DNA of 64,000 bases. Source: Certhia americana. Lineage: Eukaryota; Chordata; Aves; Passeriformes; Certhiidae. A model generated the notes under the pieces. It saw only the letters and a list, made by a program, of their open reading frames with translations, had not been told where the DNA came from and searched no databases. Both the position numbers and the translations under genes were made by a program. Location: contig CM031859.1 of assembly GCA_018697195.1 (NCBI GenBank), positions 61,114,190-61,178,189 of the forward strand. Reading direction: 5' to 3'. Positions 45,780 to 59,199 of this stretch are shown here, piece by piece (position 1 is the stretch's first letter; each line of letters opens with the position of its first letter).

Positions 45780-46080
45780 AATGTCTTGTCTTTTCTCCTT
45801 CACAATATTATATAAAGCGCCTCCTGTCTCTGGCTGAGGATCATGATTAAGCTACAGAAACAGCAAATAAAAAGCTACACCTGCTCTTTCCAGTGCTGAC
45901 TTTGATGCTGACTTCAACACTAGATGTTTATTAAAACATAAAACAGTTGTGCAAATTCTATGCTAATGCCATCTGTAAAAAATAAAAACAAATCCGTGAT
46001 TTCCCAAGATGAGCTCTGCAGTGTTTCAGTGATGCTTTTAATGTTACTGGATTTGTTTGGTTTCTAATAATTAGATGTTG
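45780..46080. promoter_or_regulatory. Candidate conserved non-coding block (weak)
   Basis: Repeat-free and complex, with an ATGCTAAT octamer-like word (45960-45967; the same word occurs twice in the 10.9 kb block), GCCATCTG E-box-like sequence and AGCTACACCTGCTC. Constraint is guessed from texture only. Confidence 0.2.
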
Positions 46081-47838
46081 CCAACACAAAAAAAATTATT
46101 GAGTGTATCCACAGATAATTTCAAGACATAAACTGATCACCAGCTGGAATCATAAAGAAATTTATCCCTATAGTATATTATTACAAAATCGGGTACATAA
46201 CACAGATTTTATTACCTCTTCCAAAGATTTTGGCATTGACCTCTGGTTAGAGATATGGCCAACTGGATGGACCTACTGGCTTCTTCTCCTGTAGCATTTG
46301 CTTTGTGCATCTGCTTTAGAGCCATGGGATACAAAAGTATCATCTCTAGCAAAATGGCCATCACTCTGCACTGTAATGCAAGTTTGCTAATGATGCAGGA
46401 CCCATTGACCAAGTCTTTGTGTTATGCATAGCCAATGTTATTTCCTCCAGTTCAGAAAAAATGTGACAATATTCATCTGACCTCCTAGCATGCTTCTTGA
46501 CCTTTAAGTACTATCAGATAAGATTAGAGGGTGTGACCTTCCAATTTAGTGCTTTATATGTTGCCTCTTTTTTTTACATCATAAGAAATTAGTAGACTAA
46601 GTGTAAAAATGAGTGGGGAAGAAAGGATGCAGTTGATATGACATTGACATCCCACATAAATTCACCAGTTCAGAGAAGAGATTCCAAAAGAGAGTATTTG
46701 ACTCAGATTAAGATCAATATTTGGAATACAGGACTCTTACAAGAAAGAGTCAAAGACATTCTGGAGGTTGCCTGAGTTCACATTCACAAAGGATTTTCTA
46801 AGACCTAAGCTGTGGTTTCTTGTTACCTATGAAATGAGTTTATAATACAGAGGATTCAGAGACAGTTTGCAACGTTTGACCATTTCTTTATGATGTCAAA
46901 GTCCAATGTTGCTCAGATCTGTATGGAACTCCCAGAAGCCTTTTTATGTAAGAAGTAACTAGCATCTCTGTGTAAGGGGTATGTTTGGGTGGGGCAGTTC
47001 ACTGCTGTGTAGAAACCTCTGAGCCAGTAAGGATTCTAGGAGAAATAAAGGACTATTACAATACATCTCTGCAAGGATAATTAACCTAGACTATACTATA
47101 CTGATATCCAAACTTGTGTATTCATATCTTCCCTGTCATCCAGAAACACTAGGAATATGGCCTAAAACTATAATAAAATTGTGTTTTGACACAATGTAAA
47201 GTGGCATTCCTTATGTCAGAAGATAGGCTATTTCTACTTTGAGGATAAATTTGTTCTGTACATGGAATTAATACTTCAATATTTTTTTTTTCTCTACAAG
47301 TGTAAGCAGGTTTAAAGATTTGTGGAGGAAGTCTTGCTAACATTTTTTTGGTTAGTTTTCTTTTCGTGTGTCTTTTTTGATGTGAAGTAAGATATAAAAC
47401 AATGTGAAAAAAGGTTATTGGTCTGTTCTGAGAGTTTTAGAAATTCCATTCTGATGTGCTGTACTTGGGAGAAGTTTTAATTAACTCTGGTCTTAAAGGT
47501 CTTCTGTATTGTCTTATTCAGACTTCCCTTGAAATCATAGCATTTGCTGCCCCAGGTAATTTATACTTCAGAATAAGGGATACTTTAGTTTTTACTGCTG
47601 CAGAGGAGCACAGTGTGAATTTTTAATGGGACCTACTTGCTGTCTCCCTTTTCTTACTCTAGGTTTCAGGGAGAGAAGAGAAAGTGACAGGAGTAAAAAC
47701 ATGTACAGAAGAAAAATAGAGTAGCCATCAATCAGGCAATATCTGTAGCTATCTCCTAAGGGTAGAACTGGTGTGGCTCTGTTATACCACATTTCAGTAA
47801 GGGCTGGCATAAAAAGAGGCTAAAAAGAGACTAGAAGA
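46081..47838. other. Anonymous non-coding spacer
   Basis: No supported feature. Frames at 46103-46412 overlap on opposite strands and are unrecognised. Confidence 0.5.
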
Positions 47839-47877
47839 CAGGAGAGAGAGAGAAGGAGAGAAAGAGGGGGAGAGAGA
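47839..47877. repeat. GA-rich simple repeat
   Basis: Purine-only (GA)n with GGAGA and GGGGGA interruptions for about 39 bases. Confidence 0.9.
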
Positions 47878-50019
47878 TTTAATCAGACTGACTGACAAAG
47901 TTAATATATATTCTCTATGAAAGAGGAGTCTCCAGGGTCATGGTTTCAGTGTTGAACAAGAACTCCAGAAAGTTTAGAGAGCTGGATTGAGTCAGAATTG
48001 ATTTTTCTCTGTTTACTACATTCCCCAGGTGAAAAGTTAATGAACCAAGGCTAAAACATAAAAAAGGGATAGGTTACTTGGAAGGGTGTGATAAAAATAT
48101 CATCCAGGTAAATCAGGGATGAACTTTCATGCTCCAGAGTAGGCACCTCACTAACCACAAATAAAGAGAAAGGAAAACTGTTCTGACAAAGCAGAGCCTG
48201 CTCTGTGATGATATGCTATTCCAACCAGAAAATACATGGCAATCTCAAACAGTGTAAGTGCATACAGAAGGCTCTTTACCTGTGCAAGGGCAGGTGTTTG
48301 ACTGCAGCCTTTTGACAGGTCCATGGAACCGGAGGTAAAGGAGTTAACATCAGAACTACACATTGTATAGAGAAATGCCAGGAGTCAGAAGTCCAGTCTG
48401 TTAATTGGGATTGAATGTAAGGGGACTCTGAGCCTGGCTAGCCCTATGAGATCTGTCTCACAAGTATGATATAATGTTAGCTCCTACCACTGCCTCTTCT
48501 TCACTGCCCCAACAGAGACACTGCATGAAAACACACAGGCCTGGTGGTGGCTGGCAATTCATGTTTTCTGCTCTCAGTGTTAAACAGGGAGCATGTACCC
48601 TGCTTTGAATCTCAGTTATGGAACCTTTTATTGTTCTTTTTCCAGCAAAGAAAATGGAATAAGTCTAGCTTACTGCTTTTGCTGTCCCACCCTTTTGTCA
48701 TAAAACATCTGGAGCAACTTTTTATCTTAGTCTTTTTGGGATCCAGGAAGAGTAAACAAATGAGTATTGTTTGGTTAGAACTGAAAGGGGTCATCTGGGA
48801 TGCTGAAGATAAGTACCAAAAAAGTTGCTGACAAGACCATACAAATATTATTTCCAAGTTTCATTTTTTCTTCTACAGAATTCTATGAGGTATTGAAGAA
48901 CACATCACTGGTAAAAAAAAAAATAATTCAGAAGCAGAGTCAAAACAAGAGAACAGGAACAGCACAGGCTCTGTCCTAGCTCATGTTGAATTATACTAGT
49001 GGATTAAGTGATTAAGAAGAGACACAGCCTCCATAGCCTGGTGGTTAAGACATTTATGCATGATATTAAGCTCAGAGTACTGAGATTTTAGTGTGTGCTT
49101 AACTATGGTTTATCTGACATATGTCAGAGACATAAGTCTCTCAAATTTTTTCGGAAAAACTTCAGCAGATTCGCTTCCACAATTGGGCTGGACTGAAACT
49201 ATTTCTTCTCCTCAAAATCCTAAAATTATTCTTTGTATTAAAAAGATGTTTCCTTCTGAATTTTAGATTCATTATTAATTTAGACATAAGTACAATGATA
49301 AGCTTTTAACCTCAAACTATGACAGAAGAGATACTAAAGTAAATCTTTGATATTTCTACTGCTACCTCTGGTGTCCATATTCCTTTGGCTTTTCACTGCC
49401 TAGTGCAGTTCACTTAAAATGGCTTTAGGATACCAGACAAAACTTCTGGAATTGATAGCAGGAAAAATGATGAAGCTTCTCAGAATAGGATAGAACAAGA
49501 TGAAACACTGAGGCTCTAATGCTGTTATCTTTGCACATATGAAATACAACTAGTCAGCAACATAGTTTGGCTATTAAAAGCCCAGTATAGGAATTAAGTA
49601 TATCAGAGCATGTAATGAAATATTAAATGTGCTAGTTCTCTGAGCTCTCAGATTAAAGAGAAATGGCAAAAACAGTCACATTGTGCCAGCTGTATACACC
49701 AGGATTTTCTGCCTTTGATGGAAAGCAGGCAAAAGTTAGACCTATCGAAAATATTCTGCTCTCAAAGAGAAGCACAGAGGTATCCCATCCTTTGATTTTT
49801 TAAAATTTCATTTTGTTTTATATTTTGATGTCAGAAAAAGTGATATCTGCAAAATCACCCATGAAAGCTTGTCAATGGAAATCTCATCTGCCAGTAGATA
49901 TATCTAACCATGCATGTAACACACATATGTAACACACAAGACACTCAGAAAATACTGGCCTTTTTTGGACTAACCAACAGCAATTTTTTAAAATAATTTG
50001 TAAGTCTGTATTGTGGCAG
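47878..50019. other. Anonymous spacer with a tRNA A-box-like word
   Basis: Mostly unrecognised. At 49037-49053 the words TAGCCTGGTGGTTAAGA resemble a tRNA or tRNA-SINE A box, but no matching B box follows, so neither a tRNA nor a SINE is called. The 95-codon frame at 48544-48831 has an opposite-strand frame over much of it and no known motif. Confidence 0.45.
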
Positions 50020-50260
50020 CTTATTTTATGATGTCATGCCTGGGCAATTGCAGAGCCATAATTGCATAGCTATGACTCATTTCAAACCAACCAGTGCAGT
50101 CCGTTTCCTAATGCTATTTTGTACTATAACATTGTTATTATAAAGGCAGGAATTCTTTAATCATCAAATTGAATGACTGCCAAGAGCTCATTTTATTGAC
50201 CATTAAACATGCTTCTGTTTAGAAGAAATGCTACAACATCACTGTTTCCAATGGCAGATT
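50020..50260. promoter_or_regulatory. Candidate conserved non-coding block
   Basis: Complex, repeat-free DNA with TAATTGCAT (POU/homeodomain-like, 50059-50067), TGACTCA (AP-1-like, 50073-50079), GCAATTGC-type sequence and TAACATTGTTATTA. One CpG is kept in CAGTCCGTTTCC. It has no coding potential. The inference rests on texture and motif clustering. Confidence 0.25.
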
Positions 50261-52999
50261 TTTTTTCTGCAGTTTTTTTTATAGGACAGTCTGCAACAAA
50301 ATGATAGGTCAAAATAGCATTTATAATTTGTAAACGTAAAAGACATTCAAAAATGATGATCCTAGTCCAAACTGTATTAAGTTCTCATGTAAAGTTTGCT
50401 TTTGGGAAAAGGTATTGTATCAGACCACAAGCTAGGAAACAACAACATACATATTTTCATTGACAAACACTAGAATTTTTCAAAGATGAATATTTCAAAT
50501 TTTAAAAGTTATATCTGTGACCTAACACCACTGCTGAATGTCTTTTAATGTTTGGCACCTCTTGACAATTAAAATAAAATTTTAAGACCCTAGTTTTAGA
50601 AAACTAAACTGAAACTGGTAAATCTGATACTGAATTGTGGGAACAATTTTTAGTGGTGCTATTACAGTTTCCTCTCACTGTCAGAGGATTCCATGGAAGG
50701 CATAGCCTGATGTTGTTTTTTACAAAGAATGATTTTCCATCCATTTGGAAAGAGGTATCTTTTTTGCAGATGCTTCAATGATCTGACATTGATATGAAGT
50801 AAAAAATATATAGAATGCTCAGTTTCGTGGCAAAATAGCTGGTTCCAAATTTTGGGGAAATCTGTACAAAACTTTATGTTAGTACCAAAATATTTCTACA
50901 GCTGCAGTTTCTGAGAACACTTGTGGACCATTCAGAAAAAATTACCCTATTCAGAAAAATACATTCTCTTTGGACAGTAAGAGCTTGAAAAAAAATGCAA
51001 TTATATTACCTTTTATCTTTAAACACACAGCAAGTCTAGAGTCTATAGGAATAATCTCACTGCATTGACCTGTCAGTACCAACTAATGATTTCCTACTGT
51101 TTGCTCTTTTCCTTTTGAAGTTTACCAAGGAAAGGGTGCAGAGGGTGAAAAAAAATAAAGCCTTTTCTAAAGGAAATAAAAATATTGAATACTCCTTTGC
51201 AGCTCCATAAACATCTGTAGAATCATTATGATATTTGTCACTAAATAACCAATTCAATCAATGATAAAGAAAGGGGAAACAGTGCAGTCCAGTAATGTAC
51301 TTTAAAAAGGATGTGCTTATACAACAAAACAAACTTGATTATGTGAGTCTGTAAATAAGCAGAGGTTTTGCCCTCTTACCAGTTAGCAAGCTGATACACC
51401 CTTTATAATTCTCATGAAAAGTAAAATAGGTATTATTAGCAGTAAGGAAATACAAGAATTACCTAGAAAAAAAGAAAACAGCATTTGCATGCTGGGGAAG
51501 AAGGGAAAGGAGAGAGCAAGACACGGCAAAAGAAAGAGCGCTCCTGTGGCATAGATGTACTGACAAATGCATCCACAGCTTAATGCAGGTGTGTCACACA
51601 ATGGCAAACCAAGAAAAAGGCCCAGAGTTTTCCAGTGAGTAAACCAGGCTTTTGGAATGAAAGTATCACTTCATTATCAAGTTGGCTAACAGACTCGGCC
51701 AGTTCACCTTGCAGGCTAGGTGCTATCTTTATTATGTATTACTAGTATTTATAGACTAGCAATTAGATGATGCTGGAAGTGGCTTTTTGTTTGGTTGCTC
51801 TTGAGTGAATGCAGGCACCTCCATGGAAGAGTACCTGGTTCCATAGATCATTTTTCTTTCTTATTTCCCCAGGAAATAAGACACAAAGATAAAAATGCTT
51901 TGAATCTCTGTGAATAGCCAGTACTGGATCCTAAATCATCTGGAAGTTGTCCTAAAAGCCAAAAACAGTCTCCGTTTATAAAAGAACTGGAAAGGATTCA
52001 TCTCTCCTCACTGAATAAAAACTGTGTCTGGGTATCCCAGCACTTTGCACCCTAGTAGACAACTGTCACTAGACTGCCTGAATGCAGATGAAGAGCTTGG
52101 TCATCAGACATAAGTTATAGAGCATGCCAGGTAACCTAAAGCATTTAAAGAATCCATTCAAGCCAGTTCAATTGTACTGTGATATCTGGCATCCAATTTC
52201 CTGTAATTTCACCTGTGTGAACTGGAGAAAACACAATTCCAGATAAAGGTATATCAAAAAGTAGTTGTGTCACATCAGTGGCTGTACCACAGGGTGCATC
52301 ACTAAGTTAGGACTAATAAAACTTTCTATCTATCCCTTTAGTATTGCTGATGTGATCATATTCTCTCCTTGCCTTGTAAGCCCACAGACAGCTGTCAGTT
52401 GCACGCAAATGAAACTGCAGATATTCACTGAAATATCCAAAGGAACTTTTTCGTAAATGAAGAAAGAATATTGTAACATTATTAAGTGGAGCAGAAGCTG
52501 GATGAGCAGTATGGACAATGATTTCATGGCTCTACTTCTTGCAGCACCTGTCACTATTGACCTTCCAGAAAAGGGATCAATAAAGAAATGAAATAGTGCC
52601 AGTATTCCTAGAATAAAGTTTTTTTATTAGCACACAAACAATCTGACAAGTAAAATATAGCAGTAAGACAAGAATTTGTGAAAGACTTGTCTTAAAGGAG
52701 GAAACAATCCCTGCTCCGCTAAAAGAATTAAATAAGAAGGTTGGTTTGTGTTTTGCTAGGTGTTGTTGTAGTTGCAACAGTTTGAAGGTTTTATTGCAAG
52801 TGGTGACTGAGCAGAAGGAAAGACAATCACAGCCAAGCAATAGACAGTGGACAATTAAGTCAAAATTAAATGGATGAGGAGCAACTAGTCAGAGATTTCA
52901 GCATCCTAGCTACCCCAGCCACAGAAACCAGTGAGCAGTGTATTTCAGCAAAAAGGTACCTTTTTCCTCCCCTTTAAAAGAATCTTCTGAAAAGAAAAC
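50261..52999. other. Anonymous non-coding spacer
   Basis: AT-rich with no recognised element. The 87-codon minus-strand frame at 52577-52840 is unrecognised. Confidence 0.5.
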
Positions 53000-53420
53000 A
53001 GACATGACTGCTCTGAGGAGCCTGAGCACACCCGTGGGTACACTTGCCTTGACCAGCCCAGCCAGCCTCTCTGAGGCCTGTGACCTGAGGGGATCAGATC
53101 AAAGCACCCACACCTGTCCTGAGATGTGTTCCCTGCTGTTCCTGATTTGCTTTGTGGTTTTCTACTCTGATCTTGTGACCTATCATTTGTGTGATGTTTA
53201 CAGGACGTTAGATTGACCCTGTTCCTTTGACAAGAGCTCTGCCTATGTTGGGGGTCATCCCCAGCTCCCAGCTCAGGCTTCCTAATGAGTCTGTCCCCCT
53301 CTCACTACTCCTGGTAACTGCTGAGGCAGGAGAGGATGCAAGGAGAGTGAGTCACATCTTCTTTTTTGTCCTGCCACCAAAAAATCTCTTGCTGCAGCAG
53401 CTGTGAGTATGTTTACACTA
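53000..53420. other. GC-richer patch of unknown identity
   Basis: This patch contrasts in composition with its flanks (GAGGCCTGTGACCTGAGGGG, GGGGGTCATCCCCAGCTCCC). A 92-codon plus-strand frame (52938-53216) and a 105-codon minus-strand frame (53282-53599) fall in or beside it, but neither is recognised. An unplaced retroelement fragment is the simplest idea; an exon cannot be excluded. Confidence 0.4.
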
Positions 53421-56400
53421 GAGCAGGTATACGGCAGGACATATTTGTGTATAAAGTAGTGTTTGGTAGAGTTTGTGGTGGACAATGGCCAGAGGAAACA
53501 AGAACTACATCTGGAAGCAATGATGAGTATGCATGTGGACCTTAGGACATCATGCATGCAGCACAGAAAACTCCAGAACTTGAAGGAAGCTCCTGGCACA
53601 AAGGCAGGAAGAAACCAGTTAGTAAGTGCTTTTTTTAAAAAAGGAAGACAGTGGGATATAGGAGAAGCTGCCCTAAAATAAGAACAAATCTGATTTTATA
53701 AATGAGCACTTTCAAGACCACAGAAACTCTTCATGACTAATGGGGCCAGAAGGAAGGCTGCAGAGAAACACTTCAGGCTGACTTCAACAGCAAGAAAATG
53801 CTGAGGCGTGAAACTGAAAACTCTGTGATTAACACTAACAGGTCCATCCACAGAGCAAATCCAGGATGGAAATTTGTGAAAATTATGTACATGCATGCAA
53901 ACAGGGGGCTGAAAGAAATGTAGAAATACACTAGTCAAGCATCAAAATGGGTAAACATTGTCACCTTATTCCTAACAGGATTAATTAGAGCTGGCAATAT
54001 CCAGGATGATTATATGCTTTCTGTAACATTCAATTCCCTTGGAAAGACAGCTTCCAACACTGTTTGTCCTCCCAGAGTGGCTGGTTACATTTTCAACCAA
54101 CATCATCCAACCATCACATGACATTTCTAAGTAAATGAGGTGAGGTTGTTTTTATTTACTTCACATAGATCTTTTACCAATGTTTTAATTTTATTTTTGA
54201 GTCTTGTATGGACCTAAAATTATGTACTCTCTTTTGCACGTTCAGATAAATACTTTCAGAAGTTGCTATCCTCACACTGAATTCATTGAGATCCAAGGAG
54301 AAATAGATAATGTCAAATCACCTGTCAACAAAGCTTACAATAAGTCAAAATACAAGCCTACGAAAATGCCACCTCCAGCACAGCATCCCAGAGCACCCAG
54401 TGTAGATGGTTTCCTATTAGAGGAAGTGCATGGTCTAGTTTCAAAAGGTTACACTGCAACGATAGAGTAAAAGGCTCTGTTAACCACCACTAACAAACAG
54501 GAGAAGCTCTATATGATGTGGAAATTAATCTGAAATTTTGAAGTTTGTGATAACTATACCAGAAAATAAGTAGGGCTGTCATATCCCTTATTAATTTTTT
54601 TCCTAATTCTATCCATAAAAGGTTTAATATTAACAAAAATTTGCATTATAAGAGAGAAGAAGATCTAAAATTGCTAAATAGTTAATTCAGTTTTCCTAAT
54701 TATAGCAAACCACTACAAGATGTAATCTAGTGATTTTTTAATAAAAACCTACAGGCTGTTTAAAAAAATACTAAAGACCTTCATCTAGTCACAGTTGCAT
54801 AGTTATGTAAACACAATTGGCTACATAAAACGGCACACAAGCTGGAAGAGTCATTACCCAGACATTCAATTTTAATATGAAAATACTATTTAAGGTGTAT
54901 TTTAGGATAGGCCATACTAAAACTAGAAATGCAGGCTTTCTGAATCCTGCAAAAGCAACATTTAGAAAGCCAGTGTATCCTCCTCTTTCACAGTGAAGCT
55001 GGACTTCTTCTTTGCCAGTAACATCAGCTGTTGCCATCTCATTCCTCCTCTACAGCTTCCCAATGGACTGTGTGGCAAGAAGGGGAATTTTTTCTTCCAT
55101 GGTATGCCATTATAAAGTTTCAGACTTCACCAATCACCCAAAGGCTCTTTTCTTTCTAAGCTGCTGTTGTGCATCCAGGAAAGTCTGTCCAGATGCTTTT
55201 CAGCAGGGTAGGCAACATCTCTGCCTGCCAGAAGAGTAACCATTGAAAATGTACCTTACATCTGTGCCTGCTGTTTGTGGCTGGCAGTCAGAAGACATTA
55301 GTAATGGCTCTCCTATGAAGCTGGAGAAAACCAACACTTTCCTACTTGGTTTCTCAAATGTCTGTTCTGATCTTTGCTCATATTAATTAAAATATGCTTT
55401 AGTTACATTTAAAACCCTGCATAATAAGCACACCAAAAATACATAAACAGCTAAGATGCTAATCAGTGTGTATTAACAATGCTGTTGGGGCTGCTTTTTT
55501 GGGTAACAAAGGAATTTTTAGAAGTGTACCAGCAGTCTTTAAGGCTTATGCATACTTTGTAACAGCAACTTGTAATATTTTTACTTATACTGTATCTATG
55601 CTCAGCCTGCCTCACTATTTCAGGGGAACAGAAAAATAGGGCAGAAAGGAATGCTCAACAATCGTGTGTTACAAAGGGACAATAGGTAAGTCAAGAATTA
55701 ATAGTGAAGATAATAACATAGACTTCTGTTTTTACACTGCTTCTGCACCCTACCGAACTTCATCAGCTCCTGCCCCCATCCTCTGAAGTCCTTTGTAGCT
55801 CATCATCACATTTCAGGGCAAAGCTCAAAACAAATGCAATGTTTTTAGTGATATTCAATATTTATTTACTGAATCTCTTTTCACTACAGCGAACTTTATT
55901 CATGGAGATTTCTTTTGCCTTCTCCCTCTTGCCCAATATTCTGCTTTTCCAAGCAAACAACCTCAATCTGTTTTCCTAAATCTATTCAGGCAGCTGAGAA
56001 GCTTGAACCTTCTTTTTGCCATCCTGGGGAAGTGTCTAATGACCTCTGGGTTAGACAAATCAGAAGGGAAAATATGAAAAACTCTGTGTGACAACTAAGA
56101 TCTGAAGCCTTTAGTCAAAGAAAACAATTACTCAAAGATAATTGTCCTGTCTGTTTGTATATAAACCTCTGTCATTCTGAATGTCTTTTAAAGTTTTGAG
56201 TAACCACAGATTTCTCCACTGTATAGATGGAACTGTGAAATTTGATTTAATGATTTCTTCTTATTTTGCATAGACAAGAGAAAAAGTAGATAAAAACCTT
56301 CAAACCTCCCTTATATTTTAATTACCCATTAGGTAAAACTCAGACAATTAACCTTTTAAACCATTTATAGATACAACAGAGTTTTTGACAGTTTTTTATT

Positions 56401-56734
56401 ATATTCATGTTGCTTACAGAGTAGTTCTATATTTACAGATAGCTTTTTCATTACCATTTTCTTTTAAAAATCTCAGTAAACAAATAATCTGTCCTCTAAG
56501 TCCTAACAAGAACGTAGTTACACATCATATTAAAAACCTCTTAAAAAACAGGGCATGTATACATATAAATTAGGGAAAATAATGATGAGACATGGCAGAA
56601 GAGAAATACTACCCTGAGAGTAGAGGCCTCCATTATGTTCTTCAGAGAGCAGATCAATGTGTTTTTGATGCAAACACAATGCTTAGTTACAAAGGCATAA
56701 GTCCTGCAATTGACTTTGCACAGACAGATTCAGC
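53421..56734. other. Non-coding spacer containing one exon-like ORF
   Basis: Mostly anonymous. The frame at 54204-54470 (88 codons) is the most protein-like in the window. It has a compositionally normal Lys/Pro-containing stretch, a pyrimidine-rich run ending in CAG just inside it (54245) and a possible AAG/GTT donor near 54447. I do not recognise the product. See the matching finding. Confidence 0.4.
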
Positions 56735-56890
56735 TTCCCTCTTGAAGCATCATTGACTTCAATTGACTCCCACATGGAGTCAGTTGCGGAATCAGAGTCT
56801 TTGGCAATGACCACACGATAAGGGCCTGGGTCCTTCTCCATTAAACTCAGTGTGAGATTTTTCAGTTGATTTTAAATCTGAGTCTAAACG
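56735..56890. repeat. Possible ancient amniote interspersed repeat
   Basis: CATTGACTTCAATTGACTCC, AGTCAGTTGCGGAATCAG and AGGGCCTGGGTCCTTCTCC, then ATTAAACTCAGTG, recall an old palindromic repeat of reptiles and birds built around 'CATTGACTTCAATGG' and 'ATCAGGCCC' words. The match is partial and from memory, so both family and boundaries are uncertain. Confidence 0.33.
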
Positions 56891-59199
56891 CAGATAGATA
56901 AGAAATTATTAGTTTGAATGCATTTCTGAACTAAAAGACTTTCTTTCAGCCATTGCATACAAACATTAAACACAGCAGCATACATCCTTTAAAAATTCAT
57001 TTATCTACGTGATGGGAAAGTAAATAAAAAAGAATTCTAGAAAAGCTTACATCCTAACTGCTTGGGTTAACCTAGAAAAGGGGGAGGGTTTTATTTTTCC
57101 TGAACCTTGATAGCATTAAAGCTCTTCTATTATTGTGGTTATCTGCACTGCTTTACACCTTTAAATGTCCACTCATTTTCATTGATAGTTTTGTACATTT
57201 ACAGTATAACTAAATGTTAATTAAAGTCAGTCAATGCAACTGAAACAATTATAGGTTCTCTCTTGGATTTAAATGTTCCACCACTGAACAGTTGCAATTA
57301 AATGCAATTAAATTTTCTGTTTACATAGGCTATATTTCTTGACACTATCATTTTTATGGCTTTACAGTGGGAGAGAAAAATCCAATATAATATTCAAATT
57401 TTATCACATATTTTCATCTTATGTCACTTTCACAGTAGAGAACACTGATTACAACACTTTCTTTAACAGGAATTAAGGGACTTTTTCTGTATTTATCTCA
57501 ACTTGCAGACATTAATATCTGCTTTCAGTAAACCTGGGTCTCCAAAACCTTTCCATTACAAAAGCTTGTTAACACCAATTCTTTGCATGACAGATAACTT
57601 TTTGAAAGCTAAGAACAATAACAGAGATGTAAAAACCCCCAAATTTAAATATTTATGAGTCTTTTTTAATACAAATTAATTTTTCACCTTTTTTTTGCCT
57701 AATTTTTAAGACACTTGAGGTAGTAATATTGCCTTTACCTACTTTTACACCAAGGAATAAATATGAGATACATTGATAAATAAAAGATAATATGGTAAAT
57801 GTGGAATATCCATACTGACTATTTTAAGATTATTGTATTCCAGAAATCTTACTTCTTCTTTTACACATAGACTGCTCTTAAAGAGAATGGCTTTTTATTT
57901 CAGTAGATAAGACAAAATATAAAATTAATGCATCCATATGCTATCAGGCACCTTTAAAATAGTATGTGAAGTTGTTGTCTACAAAGGGCAATTGCCAGAG
58001 ATGAAGTGCTGTCATTGATACAAGAAGGTAACTGACCTTGCCTGACACAGAAATTGACCAAAACTTCCAATGTCCTAATCTTATTTCTCTTCCTTTTGCA
58101 AAAATACTTGTAGTTAAATTTCTCATGTTATACTTTTATCCAGGATAACTATCTTGGAAGATGTTCCTGAACTAGGTGAGCCATTTTGTTTTGATGTTGA
58201 GATAAGTGTTATCTTTCATAAAATCCAGGTATTCTTTTTTCAACTCTGGATAACATTGCTTATTTTCCAAAATGTGATTTTATTCAAATGTACTTTAAGA
58301 ACTTTTTGTCCTACCTTGGAAAATCCATGCAGATTTGGTCAGTTCTGATGTTTCTGGTAAATTTCAGTTTTATACATTCTTAGTGGAGGTGTTTTCAATT
58401 TTAACCACTGTACACCTCAGACAAAATTATTTTTCTTTAACTTTATCAAGTCCCTGGTGATATTGAGATTGTGAATGCCTGATACTAACAGATCATCCAG
58501 ACAGGTTTCCTCAAGCAATACGATCCTGGATTTCAACCACCCATTACAATAGCTGCTCTCAGCTGCACAGGACTAGTGCAAAACCATCAGCAAGGAGAAA
58601 TCTGAGAGCATTTTCACCTCCAAACTAGAACTGTTTCTCTCATGAGGATCCAAATGAGAAAAAAATAGAAGGATTCTGAAAGCAGGAAAAGCAAATTGTT
58701 CAACAGGCTTTGTAGAAGTTTGCTGAGACTACACAAGGATTCAGACCCCAGAGGGAAAAGTGGAGCCAGGCTGTGTGAGAATGAGGGAAGAAGGAGACCA
58801 AAACAAGAACCCATGTGCACCCACAGGGAAGTTCTATCCCATACAATGACATAACAACTCTTGTAGTAAAAACTGTTATGAAATAAGTAAAAACTGACTT
58901 TTTATGAACCTGGATCTCGAGCAATTATCTCTGTTGAGCTTGAGTCCTTCCCTCAGTTCACCAAATAAACTGTTTTCATCAAATTTATAAGAGTGTAATC
59001 CCTCTGAGAAGTCTCTGAGAGACTTCCCTAGTGAAGTTCAGTTGAGATGAGTCCTGCTATTGTGAACAGGGCCATAATGGTGTGAACAAATAAGCCTCAT
59101 CTCCTCGTAAATTGTATGAGGGTTACTAAACCAAACCAGGCAGAGGGGGACAAAATTAATGATACATTGGGCCCCTGGATTCCAGCAGTTCCTAAAATT
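56891..59199. other. Anonymous non-coding spacer
   Basis: No gene or named repeat. A T-rich, AATTAA-dense patch lies at 57180-57320. An AATAAA at about 58966 within TTCACCAAATAAACTG gives a vaguely LTR-like feel to 58790-59050, not enough for a call. Confidence 0.45.

Noticed and set aside
58790..59050. Possible LTR 3' part with AATAAA
   Set aside because: Only a polyadenylation hexamer and a vague texture; no LTR ends, no family landmarks and no target duplication.
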